From contig NZ_LOBC01000017.1 of assembly GCF_001583695.1 (NCBI RefSeq), positions 186,001-250,000 on the forward strand: a DNA stretch of 64,000 bases. The letters run 5' to 3'. Of the stretch, positions 8,483-16,621 are shown one piece after another (within the stretch, counting starts at the first letter, position 1; every line of letters starts with the position of its first letter). The notes beneath the pieces were generated by a model. It was not told the DNA's origin, made no database searches, and was given only the letters and a program-made list of their open reading frames with translations. The position numbers and the translations under genes are program-made. Source of the stretch: Bacillus wiedmannii (lineage in GTDB: Bacteria > Bacillota > Bacilli > Bacillales > Bacillaceae_G).

Positions 8483-8719
8483 ATGTATCCATATTATCAA
8501 CCAATCCCAGTCCGTTCAGCACCTATTGGTCCAGTAGGCGACTCACGCTTCTTTCCGTTTTTTGGTGTTCCATTTCTAGCTGGGATTGCTGGTGGACTGC
8601 TCGGTGGAGCATTAGCTTTCGGTCCTAGACCGTATTACCCACCATATCCACCACCTTTCCCACCGCCAACACCTTATCCTTGTTATGGCGGACCTTGTCA
8701 ACAACCATTCTATTATTAA
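8483..8719 (+). CDS. Small Gly/Pro/Tyr-rich protein of unknown function
   Basis: 78 residues starting MYPYYQPIPVRSAP. The start ATG has a perfect GGAGG six bases upstream; the open frame continues upstream in the 3' end of ykuE but in another frame. A glycine-rich hydrophobic stretch (GVPFLAGIAGGLLGGALAF) is followed by a tail rich in proline and tyrosine (YYPPYPPPFPPPTPYP) and a CYGGPC pair. Such composition is common in Bacillus spore-coat or surface proteins, but I do not recognise the family, and location is a guess. It is ended by the long hairpin at 8835. Confidence 0.75.
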   Translation: MYPYYQPIPVRSAPIGPVGDSRFFPFFGVPFLAGIAGGLLGGALAFGPRPYYPPYPPPFPPPTPYPCYGGPCQQPFYY

Positions 8720-8834
8720 TGTACTCCAACAATTCTACCAATGTTATTCCCTCTCTTAACTGATCCATTAACATGCTTATAATAAAAACTATTCTCTCTA
8801 CGCATCCTTCTATTTAGAGAATGTATAATAAGTA

Positions 8835-8887
8835 GAGAACAAAGTAAAAAAACCTCTTAAAAAAAGAGGTTTTTTTACTTTGTTCTC
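8835..8887. terminator. Bidirectional terminator with a perfect 24-bp stem
   Basis: Arms of 24 bases, fully complementary, with a five-A loop; the stem contains A7/T7 runs so it can act on both strands. It serves the 78-residue gene (plus) and ppk (minus), which converge here. Confidence 0.92.
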
Positions 8888-8888
8888 A

Positions 8889-10991
8889 TTATTCAGCATC
8901 CGTGTTTTGATACGCCATCTTAAACAACTTCACTTGGCTATCAATTTCTTCTGTACTACTATTAATAACATAGTAGTACTCACCAGATTTATTCTGTTCA
9001 CGTGTTTTCACATTATCAGCTAATATAAGTTGTAAAATCGCCTTAATTCTCGCCTTCATTTCAATATCTAATATCGGGAAAGATATTTCTACTCGCTTCT
9101 CCATATTCCGCGTCATCCAGTCAGCTGAAGATAAGTATATTTTCTCTTCTCCATTATGATGGAAATAATAAATTCGGCTATGTTCTAAATATCTCCCGAC
9201 AACACTAACTACCCGAATATTTTCACTTACATTTGGAATACTAGGCCTTAAACAACACGTTCCTCGAACGATGAGCTCTACCTTTACTCCAGCTTGTGAT
9301 GCTTCATACATTTTTTTGATTAATGGTTTATCTGTTAATGAATTCATCTTAGCGATAATATATCCATTTCCATATTGCCTATGATAACGGATTTCTTCAT
9401 CTATTAAATCCATAAATTGCTCTCTTATATCAAATGGTGCAACCGATAAATGATGAAAATGTGGCTTGGTTGTATAACCACTCAAATAATTAAAGAAATT
9501 TGTTGCATCGACCCCAAAGTCTTTTCGTGATGTAATATACCCGAAATCAGTATATAACTTTGCTGTTGCGTCATTATAATTTCCAGTCCCGAGATGTACG
9601 AACCTTTCGATTTTTCCGTTTTTTCTTCTTACAACTAGCGTAATTTTACTATGTGTTTTCAAGTGGCTTACACCGTAAATAACGTGACAGCCTGCCTTTT
9701 CTAATTCTTTAGCCCAATGCACATTATTTTCTTCATCAAATCTTGCCTTCAATTCAACTAATACCGTAACTTGCTTCCCTTTTTCAGCTGCTACCTTTAG
9801 CGCCTGAATAATCGGCGAATCCCCACTTACTCGATATAATGTTTGTTTAATTGCAAGTACATTCGGATCGTCTGCCGCATCACGGACAAAATCAACTACT
9901 GGCTGAAATGATTCAAAAGGATGATGTAATAAAATATCATGCTCAATTGCTTTTTCAAATACATCTTCCGCATCCCCCAAGTCTTGAGGCCGTTGCGGAA
10001 TAAGAGCCGGATATACTAGATGTTCATATAAAGGAGCTAGTTTTTTATATAAAGAAAATAGACATGTTAAATCTAATGGTCCATCCATTATATACACATC
10101 TTCATCTTTTACTTCCAACACCTCATATAATAATGCTAATACTCTTTCATCAATATGCTCTTTGCCAACTTCTAAACGTACAGCAGCTCCCCACTTACGC
10201 TTTTTTAATTCTTTTTCAATTACCTTTAATAAATCCCTCGCACCTTCTTCATGAATCGTTAAATCCGCATTGCGTGTAATACGGAAACGAGTAACAGACG
10301 ATACTTTATATCCTGTAAATAATTTATGAGTAAAACCACTAATTACATCTTCTAATAAAATAAATTTATGCTTTTGCCCCTCACTCGGTAAAAATATGAA
10401 ACGTTCAAGTAATGAAGGAACTTGTACAATTCCTAACTTCGTGCGGTTTTCTTCCTCCACTTGTTTCTCATCATATAAAAGAGTAGCTAAATTCAAACTT
10501 TTATTTAATAACATCGGAAATGGACGATATGCATCAATAGCTACAGGTGTTAAGACTGGAAAAATCTGCTCATCAAAATACTCTTCTATAAATTCCCTCT
10601 GTTCTTTCGTCAAATCGTGGAATGTTAAACGTTCAATCCCCTCTAACTCCAGCGCTGGCAACACATAATTTTTAAACGTATCATATTGTACAGTCATTAA
10701 TTCATGGGCCTTTATCGCAATTTTATTTAATTGCTTTTTTGGTGTTAAGCCAGCCTTATTTTCTGGTTGGTTAAACCCAGCACTCACTTGATCCTTCAAT
10801 CCTGCTACGCGTACCATAAAGAATTCATCTAAATTGGAACTGAAAATGCTAATAAACTTTAATCTTTCCAAGAGCGGATTTGTTTCATCCTGTGCTTCTT
10901 GTAGTACACGTTCATTAAATGCTAACCAACTTAATTCTCGATTATTGTAATAAGCTGTATCATTTAAATTTACTATATTCCCCATCAACAT
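8889..10991 (-). CDS. ppk: Polyphosphate kinase 1
   Basis: Reversibly builds inorganic polyphosphate from ATP. About 700 residues with the PPK1 four-domain order: N-terminal helices with NRELSWLAFNERVL near residue 20, head domain, and two PLD-like C-terminal domains. The active histidine region is seen (HLKTHSKI), as is HLGTGNYNDATAKLYTDFG, and a second half with RGTCCLRPSIPN. Several starts are possible; I chose ATG 10991, six bases after GAGG, but GTG 11006 would add five residues. It is transcribed after ppx with a 113-bp gap. Confidence 0.95.
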   Translation of the reverse strand: MLMGNIVNLNDTAYYNNRELSWLAFNERVLQEAQDETNPLLERLKFISIFSSNLDEFFMVRVAGLKDQVSAGFNQPENKAGLTPKKQLNKIAIKAHELMTVQYDTFKNYVLPALELEGIERLTFHDLTKEQREFIEEYFDEQIFPVLTPVAIDAYRPFPMLLNKSLNLATLLYDEKQVEEENRTKLGIVQVPSLLERFIFLPSEGQKHKFILLEDVISGFTHKLFTGYKVSSVTRFRITRNADLTIHEEGARDLLKVIEKELKKRKWGAAVRLEVGKEHIDERVLALLYEVLEVKDEDVYIMDGPLDLTCLFSLYKKLAPLYEHLVYPALIPQRPQDLGDAEDVFEKAIEHDILLHHPFESFQPVVDFVRDAADDPNVLAIKQTLYRVSGDSPIIQALKVAAEKGKQVTVLVELKARFDEENNVHWAKELEKAGCHVIYGVSHLKTHSKITLVVRRKNGKIERFVHLGTGNYNDATAKLYTDFGYITSRKDFGVDATNFFNYLSGYTTKPHFHHLSVAPFDIREQFMDLIDEEIRYHRQYGNGYIIAKMNSLTDKPLIKKMYEASQAGVKVELIVRGTCCLRPSIPNVSENIRVVSVVGRYLEHSRIYYFHHNGEEKIYLSSADWMTRNMEKRVEISFPILDIEMKARIKAILQLILADNVKTREQNKSGEYYYVINSSTEEIDSQVKLFKMAYQNTDAE

Positions 10992-11104
10992 TTCCATCCT
11001 CTTCACACTTCCCCTGAAACTTTTTTACTATAATTTAGTTACTTTTATTTTAGCAAATTACAATATTCCAAGGTGTTAATTTTTTGTAAAGACATCCGTA
11101 CAAC

Positions 11105-12652
11105 TTAACGTTTTGATTCGAAGGATAAATTAATAGTCGTTTTCAACACTCTTTCCAGCTGCTTTTTTTGTTTTTCAGCTTGCACTTTTTCCGCTAATGC
11201 CGATTGCTCACATACAATTTTAAATGTTAATCCTTCTTTACTTTCTGTTATAGATATCGATTCAACAAGCGATCTTTGTCTTATATTCAGAGCTGCTGAA
11301 AACTGTAAAACAGCCCCTAATAGACGGATTTTTTTTTGTTCATTTTTATCAAACCATCCTTCAAATGGGGACAAATGTTGTTTGAATAACATTTTTGATT
11401 TATAAGACGCAATAAGCGCTAATCTAACTCGCTCTTTATGCATCATCCCATCAATTGTTTTATTCGCTAATAAATAAAACGTATGTAAGCGGCTCGCTTC
11501 TTCGTCTATATATTTACCTATATTAAATACTTTCGCTGCTTGATGGAATACTTCCCAGTCTTTTACTGACATAGAAATCAGCCCTGTTTCTTCAAGTTGT
11601 TGACAAATGAGTCTTCCATGTTTAATAAGCTGCATTACAAATTCCATATCCATTTCATATTCATGTGATAATAAATACAAACTTTCTTCGACTACGTTCG
11701 GATAATATGAAATCCCCAAATCTTTTGTCAACTCTTCATAGAAAACACCTTCTCGTAACCCTTTTCTACTTAACACAAATGCTGGTGCCTCTATAACATT
11801 AACAAGCATATGAAAAACTTCGACTGCTGGAATAATTGTATCTGCTCGATCTTTTGCCAATCCTTCCAATTTTTGAAGTTCTATGAACGACAATGCTTCC
11901 AATTCTTCTTTCACATTTTTAATATCTTCTTCTTTCATTTTATATAAATGTACCCCTGCTATAGGATAACAAATTAAATTTTGATGGATTTTCACTAAGT
12001 TCCTCGCACTACCACCAATTGCAATAAGAGGCAATTTCTTATCAATTAACCATGGTAATGTTTGAAATTGATATTCTAAGTACGTTTGAATCTTTTCCAA
12101 CTCGTCTTCAGTAGGTATATCCTCTTTAATAAATTGTTGCTTTAAAGAAAGTGCTCCAAAAGGAAAGCTATGGTACTCTAGAATCTCTCTATTTCGAAAG
12201 TATGTAACTTCTGTACTTCCTCCACCAATATCTACTGTAATTCCTTCAGAGAACGAAGTTGAATTCATAACTGCTAAATAGCCGTAACGTGCTTCCTCAT
12301 ATTCTGATAAGACTCTAAGAGTAAAGTCTGTTTGTCCTTCAACCAGTTTTTTAATTGCCTCTTGATTCTCAGCCTGTCTAATTGTTGCTGTTGCAACACA
12401 AAGTACATGATGCAACTGGTGGAATCGCGTACTTTCTTGAAATTGAAATAATGTTTGTAACAATACCTCTATTCCTTCTTCAATCAACACACCATCAATT
12501 AAGTAATTCCTTAACCGAGCAACCACTTTCGTATTTTCAATCTCCTTATAAAAACCTCCGTTTTGCTTTTCATAAATAACTAAACGCATTGTATTAGATC
12601 CAATATCTATAATGGCATATTGCTGTTTTAATATTTCTTTCAAACTTCTCAC
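11105..12652 (-). CDS. ppx: Exopolyphosphatase (Ppx/GppA family)
   Basis: Releases terminal phosphate from polyphosphate and so opposes Ppk. 515 residues. The N-terminal two-lobed ASKHA ATPase fold shows phosphate loops AIIDIGSNTMRLV (about 13-25) and DIGGGSTEV; the C-terminal third is helical and HD-like, as in long Ppx proteins. The order ppx then ppk, same strand, suggests a joint unit that sets the polyphosphate level. The start at 12652 is a GTG with only a weak site (GAAAGA); a TTG three codons later is an alternative. Confidence 0.93.
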   Translation of the reverse strand: MRSLKEILKQQYAIIDIGSNTMRLVIYEKQNGGFYKEIENTKVVARLRNYLIDGVLIEEGIEVLLQTLFQFQESTRFHQLHHVLCVATATIRQAENQEAIKKLVEGQTDFTLRVLSEYEEARYGYLAVMNSTSFSEGITVDIGGGSTEVTYFRNREILEYHSFPFGALSLKQQFIKEDIPTEDELEKIQTYLEYQFQTLPWLIDKKLPLIAIGGSARNLVKIHQNLICYPIAGVHLYKMKEEDIKNVKEELEALSFIELQKLEGLAKDRADTIIPAVEVFHMLVNVIEAPAFVLSRKGLREGVFYEELTKDLGISYYPNVVEESLYLLSHEYEMDMEFVMQLIKHGRLICQQLEETGLISMSVKDWEVFHQAAKVFNIGKYIDEEASRLHTFYLLANKTIDGMMHKERVRLALIASYKSKMLFKQHLSPFEGWFDKNEQKKIRLLGAVLQFSAALNIRQRSLVESISITESKEGLTFKIVCEQSALAEKVQAEKQKKQLERVLKTTINLSFESKR

Positions 12653-12820
12653 TCTTTCATTATCAAATTTCTAAAGCACATTCTATTACTATTATACAAA
12701 ATAGTTGTTTTTTGTAACAATATTGCTTTAATATTGAAAATATATACAATCACTTTTTGCATATAATAAAAACCTCTTTTATTTATGTTATAATAATGAA
12801 AAATTGAAAGGAGATTCAAT

Positions 12821-13279
12821 ATGAAACCTTCACAACCACAATCTCAATTACAAAACCAACATTCTATTAATCGACTAGCTCAATCTATTTTCGTTGTGAA
12901 TCGTCATGCTAAAGCTGCAACTAATCCGAAGTATTTATACTGGTTAAAAAAGACGGCTTTAGAACGCTTAATTGCTGAAAAAAAAGCTATTAAAGAAGGA
13001 TTACATTTTTCTAGAAATCCACGTTTTAGCCAACAACAATCTGATGTTCTTATACGTTTAGGTGATTATTTTTTCCATATTCCTCCTACCAAAGAAGATT
13101 TTCGAATCCTACCACATCTTGGTCATCTTGAATCCTCCTATCGAAATCCGAAAACAACCTTATCTTTAACAGTAGCAAAAAAAACACTTCAAGATTATAT
13201 TGGTCCTGAAGCACTGAAACAAGAAAAAAAATTAAGTGAACCTGTCCCATGGTATAGTCGTACTTATACAAAAAAATAA
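12821..13279 (+). CDS. ykyB: YkyB family protein
   Basis: 152 residues, basic, close in size to B. subtilis YkyB. The N-terminal half (INRLAQSIFVVNRHAKAATNPKYLYWLKK) is rich in basic and aromatic residues; no signal peptide, membrane segment or enzyme motif is visible. Function unknown. Start ATG follows AAAGGAG. The gene is divergent from ppx and converges on ykyA, sharing a terminator that contains both stop codons. Confidence 0.82.
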   Translation: MKPSQPQSQLQNQHSINRLAQSIFVVNRHAKAATNPKYLYWLKKTALERLIAEKKAIKEGLHFSRNPRFSQQQSDVLIRLGDYFFHIPPTKEDFRILPHLGHLESSYRNPKTTLSLTVAKKTLQDYIGPEALKQEKKLSEPVPWYSRTYTKK

Positions 13280-13319
13280 AACAGTTTGGCCAATTGTAGG
13301 CCAAACTGTTTTATTTTTT
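13271..13319. terminator. Bidirectional terminator shared by ykyB and ykyA
   Basis: 21-bp perfect arms around a seven-base loop; the core is ACAGTTTGGCC/GGCCAAACTGT and the outer part is A- or T-rich. The ykyB stop (13277-13279) and the ykyA stop (13311-13313) both lie inside the arms. Confidence 0.92.
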
Positions 13320-13973
13320 CTCTTCTTTAATTTTAATATTTGCTTGTTTATAAAAAGCTATTTTTTCTGTATTATAAGATTTTGTAAATTCATTAAACTT
13401 GTCTTTTTCTGATTCAATATCCTTATAAGATTGATTTACTACTTTTACTTTTTCACTAATATCTTTTAATTTTGTACCTTTATCTTGTAACATTGTATAT
13501 AATTCTTTTTCTTGTTTTAACGATTTATTATAGCTATCATACATCTTGTTAAATGAATCTTGTCGTTTCTCATATGTGCTTTTCACTTTATCCGCTTGAT
13601 CTTTCAATTTCTTATCTTCAATTTTCTTCACATATTTATCTGCTGATTTTACTTCTTCTTGTGCCTTACTTAAAGATTCTTTTTCTTTTTTAAGCACTTT
13701 GTCTCGTTCATCTGTATTTTTCACTGCTTGGTTCAATTTTCCCTTAACAGTTTGATTATTATCTTTTCCTTCTTGAACAATCTGGTTATATAATTCTTGT
13801 CCCTCTTTTTCTAAAGTTTCAAGTTTCTTTGCATCTTCAAACATTGTTTTTTCTTGCTTTGCAGCATTTTCAAATGCAACATATAATTCCTCTTCTGGTT
13901 TCGGTCCGAAACAACCGGCTAATAAAGTCATTGATAATGCAGTTACAATTGCTAATTTACTATATTTCAACAT
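13311..13973 (-). CDS. ykyA: Lipoprotein YkyA (putative cell-wall binding)
   Basis: 220 residues. A lipoprotein signal ends in LLAGC with the cysteine near residue 21. The mature part is almost entirely charged alpha-helix (Lys/Glu-rich heptads, e.g. DERDKVLKKEKESLSKAQEEV), so it should form a long coiled coil outside the membrane. The family is Pfam YkyA, named a putative cell-wall binding lipoprotein; its role is not known. Start ATG follows GGAGGAAG. Some coiled-coil lipoproteins of this kind resemble enterotoxin-like folds by composition only, and I do not call it a toxin. Confidence 0.87.
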   Translation of the reverse strand: MLKYSKLAIVTALSMTLLAGCFGPKPEEELYVAFENAAKQEKTMFEDAKKLETLEKEGQELYNQIVQEGKDNNQTVKGKLNQAVKNTDERDKVLKKEKESLSKAQEEVKSADKYVKKIEDKKLKDQADKVKSTYEKRQDSFNKMYDSYNKSLKQEKELYTMLQDKGTKLKDISEKVKVVNQSYKDIESEKDKFNEFTKSYNTEKIAFYKQANIKIKEEKK

Positions 13974-14626
13974 CTTCTTCCTCCTACTTATATACGATCA
14001 TCGTGTAAAAAGCTATGAAAATTATACATCCTTCTATAAACTCCATACTCGCACCTTTTCTACGAAAATCATTGATATTGTTTATAATGCTTGTACAAAT
14101 TGTATTACTTAAAATTACATTTTACTTTTTTGAACCAATTAGCAGTTTCATATCCATCTTTTACTTAGCACTTTTTAAAGCCTGTTCATACTATGTATTA
14201 CATAAAAGTACAACGGAATTCATCACAGCCATAATAATTTGAAGAACAACAGTAATAATAATTCACCTGATAAAAGATGATCGTTGTTCTCTCACGTCTA
14301 TCATTCTATCATTCCCTTTCCGGCTTTCTATCAAATAATCTATTTGTTCATTTTACACAGTATAAATGCTATCTTGCAACAACTTACAATTATTCTTGTC
14401 ATTCCCTAAAAAGGAAAAGTGTAGAGCATGCTTTCCTCTACACTTTTAAAATGAAACACATTGTGCAAAATGCATTGACACATCCATCATAATTATATGC
14501 TTATTCCATATATTTTTAAAGACTTTTATTACAATAAAAGTTCTTTTTGTAATAAAAGTCAAAAAAATGTTACATTCAAAACTTCTTCATATCATATTTC
14601 TTCAAATCAAGGTTTCACTCATTTTC
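13974..14626. other. Gene-poor 650-bp intergenic region with two hairpins
   Basis: Three short frames on the plus strand here lack ribosome sites and are not called. A perfect 12-bp stem (AAAAGTGTAGAG/CTCTACACTTTT, 14415-14447) and an AT-rich 13-bp stem (GACTTTTATTACA/TGTAATAAAAGTC, 14521-14560) stand out. Either could be the end of an unseen small RNA or the terminator of the GGDEF-like gene on the minus strand. Confidence 0.5.
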
Positions 14627-15268
14627 TTACAAATCCCTATGCTGGTACAATTGATTTTGTGCCTTTCTTAACAATTCTTCAAAAGTTTTTCCTTCTATTG
14701 GATAACTAGCAGCTCCAAATAATAGCGTCATACTTAACAAACCATTTTCTATTTCACTTTCAATATTTTTCATTAATCGATTTGTTATTGTCGACTTTTC
14801 ATGTCCGTTATCATTCGCCACAATAACATACTTATTTTCATCCCACCTAGTAACGACATCTCCTTTACGAATTGTCTTTACAATCGTACTCTCCAATTTT
14901 TGTACTAACACCTCCAATTTTTTTTCTTGCACTGTTTCTTTTAGTTCTTTCCATTCTTTCACAGAAAGAATGTACACTGTAATATTATGAGAATCCCGTT
15001 CTGATAAAGCAGCTACTTTCTCAAAGAAATCAACTACAAAATCATTACTTGCCATCCCCCCTACTTCCGTATCCATACGCCCACTCGCTCTTTTATCATA
15101 CCAATGTCCAAAATAATAGCTGAGTATCATTTGCAATATATAAATAATAAAGACGGTATAAAATGATCGCGAATCCAGTTTTGTAATTACATCCTGAAGC
15201 GCAATCCATTCTGTAACTGCCACTGTATTCCCAAGTAATAACCCACTAATTTTCCCTTTATGTTTCAT
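14627..15268 (-). CDS. Membrane protein with degenerate GGDEF domain
   Basis: 213 residues. One or two hydrophobic segments near the N-terminus (about 7-24 and 36-54, TVFIIYILQMILSYYFG) anchor a cytoplasmic domain with GGDEF-like topology: alpha/beta with EKVAALSERDSHNITVYILSV, then RWDENKYVIVAND where the GGDEF motif should be, then GAASYPIEGKTFEELLRKAQNQLYQH, which matches the end of GGDEF domains. The catalytic GG(D/E)EF has become WDEN, so synthesis of c-di-GMP is unlikely. Start ATG follows AGGAGGAG. Divergent from the holin-like gene. Confidence 0.8.
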   Translation of the reverse strand: MKHKGKISGLLLGNTVAVTEWIALQDVITKLDSRSFYTVFIIYILQMILSYYFGHWYDKRASGRMDTEVGGMASNDFVVDFFEKVAALSERDSHNITVYILSVKEWKELKETVQEKKLEVLVQKLESTIVKTIRKGDVVTRWDENKYVIVANDNGHEKSTITNRLMKNIESEIENGLLSMTLLFGAASYPIEGKTFEELLRKAQNQLYQHRDL

Positions 15269-15331
15269 ACTTCTCCTCCTTTCTATACCAATATATGTTT
15301 CTATAACAATTATGTTTTTCTACAAAATAAA

Positions 15332-15356
15332 AAATGTACATATTGAGTGTACATTT
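15332..15356. promoter_or_regulatory. Inverted repeat between divergent genes
   Basis: AAATGTACA-7-TGTACATTT, perfect 9-bp arms, in the 160-bp space between the degenerate GGDEF gene and the holin-like gene. It could be an operator or an attenuator hairpin. Confidence 0.4.
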
Positions 15357-15431
15357 CCGCTTAAGCTTGTCTACCATTTCTATTCTATTTCATATATATA
15401 CTATATATCGTTTTAGAAAGAGGTGACTTAT

Positions 15432-15665
15432 ATGCTACAAAAAGAGAATCTATCAGATATTATACGTTTACTAGCAGGTTTTCTATTATCATTAAAATTA
15501 CTGTTTAATTCTTTCGGAGTGAACTTTATTACAAACGATCAAATTGATGCTATTGTAAATGTTGCTTCCTTTCTTTTCATTTTATATTTTGGTTATAAAA
15601 ATAATTATGTAGGAAAAAAAGGAATCGAGCAAAAAAAAGTACTCAAAAAACACAACCTTCATTAA
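15432..15665 (+). CDS. Holin-like small membrane protein
   Basis: 77 residues. Two hydrophobic segments (about 10-28 and 42-55) are separated by a short loop with ITNDQIDAIVNVA, then a basic tail after FGYKNNYVGKKG. This arrangement and the QID...KNN wording resemble SPP1-type phage holins. No endolysin or other phage gene is adjacent, so it is a stand-alone chromosomal copy of unknown use. The ATG at 15432 fits AGGTG six bases upstream better than the GTG at 15423. Confidence 0.65.
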   Translation: MLQKENLSDIIRLLAGFLLSLKLLFNSFGVNFITNDQIDAIVNVASFLFILYFGYKNNYVGKKGIEQKKVLKKHNLH

Positions 15666-15695
15666 AAAAGGAACCTTTCTTACAGGTTCCTTTTT
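15664..15695. terminator. Terminator between holin-like gene and the 166-residue gene
   Basis: AAAAAAGGAACC/GGTTCCTTTTT hairpin, usable on both strands by the two converging genes. Confidence 0.85.
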
Positions 15696-15696
15696 A

Positions 15697-16197
15697 TCAT
15701 TGCCGCACAACAACTTCATTTGTTTGTAGCGGGCCATATGATACTCCTTTATATTGAAATGTATATGTAGCCTGAAATAATGCGTTTTTGATTGCTTTAT
15801 CTTTATTTGCTTTTATTTTACAAATTAGTTCTACTTTCTCATTCGGTAATAAATTATCAATTCGCCACCTTACAAGCTGGAACAAAAACTCGCTCATCCC
15901 CTTATCAGCCTTTAATGAATTTGGGATATATGCAAAATAATCTCGAATCATATGACTTACTACAACTCGTGAAATCATTTCCATTCCTTTATTTTCTACT
16001 TCAATTCGAATAATAAGTATGTCATTTACATCATAGGTCAGTTCATATGAAAATTTTTCTTTATACATACTACGGATTTGCAATGTAACTGCTACATTAG
16101 GACATTCGTTTTCCTTTTTTGAGCCATCAATCCATAACACCGGTTGTAGCGGCATTGAACGCCTACCTTGATCTGAAATTCGTTTCCATATTTTCAT
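15697..16197 (-). CDS. Protein with a conserved-repeat (DUF11-like) beta domain
   Basis: 166 residues with no signal peptide. The centre reads as a beta-sandwich (DVNDILIIRIEVENKG...SRVVVSHMIRDYFAYIPNSL, then LLPNEKVELICKIKA), the pattern of the DUF11 or conserved-repeat family usually found in surface proteins, here as a single stand-alone unit. Its function is unknown. I chose ATG 16197, about nine bases after GGGGTG; the GTG at 16209 overlaps that site. It converges with the holin-like gene at a shared terminator. Confidence 0.7.
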   Translation of the reverse strand: MKIWKRISDQGRRSMPLQPVLWIDGSKKENECPNVAVTLQIRSMYKEKFSYELTYDVNDILIIRIEVENKGMEMISRVVVSHMIRDYFAYIPNSLKADKGMSEFLFQLVRWRIDNLLPNEKVELICKIKANKDKAIKNALFQATYTFQYKGVSYGPLQTNEVVVRQ

Positions 16198-16474
16198 AAT
16201 AATATTCACCCCATTTCAGATGCATCATATCCATACGACCTTATTCTGCCTCTCCACACAATATTAATAAAGCTTGTTACAAACGATATATAGTTATTAC
16301 TCTTCCTTTTATCCTATTCGACAATATAAAGAAAAAACCATTTTTCCTCTGTTAACAGAAGGTATTCTTACGGAAATATTTTTTTACAATTTCCTTCATT
16401 GACTTTACACCAATACTAAGTATTACTCACTCTTTCTCTGTCCATACAACAGAATATTTTGGCGGAAGAAAAAG

Positions 16475-16503
16475 TTTGCCTTTTAGTCAAATTTGACTAT
16501 AAT
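16475..16503 (+). promoter_or_regulatory. MFS promoter with a 16-bp palindromic operator in the spacer
   Basis: A -35-like TTTGCC (16475-16480), 17-bp spacer, and consensus -10 TATAAT (16498-16503). The perfect palindrome TAGTCAAATTTGACTA occupies 16484-16499, filling the spacer and touching the -10 box. The leader to the TTG start is about 110 bases. I see nothing else in 16198-16474. Confidence 0.65.
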
Positions 16504-16621
16504 ATTCTTTATGGCTTTGTCAGTGCACTTATGTAAATTGATTTAAAAAACTATATTTCAAATTTTTATGCGCTGCACTCAAAACTTCATATATTTTACT
16601 ATTATTAAAGGAGGGTTATAT

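Noticed and set aside
13311-13973. Enterotoxin component (coiled-coil lipoprotein)
   Set aside because: It matches the YkyA lipoprotein family by signal, length and context; helical composition alone does not support a toxin.
14015-14709. Three short plus-strand reading frames in the gene-free gap, one hydrophobic (75 codons)
   Set aside because: None has a usable ribosome site, base composition gives open frames by chance in such AT-rich DNA, and the hairpins cut across them.
15432-15665. Remnant prophage around the holin-like gene
   Set aside because: Neighbouring genes are not phage-like and no attachment repeats or integrase were found.
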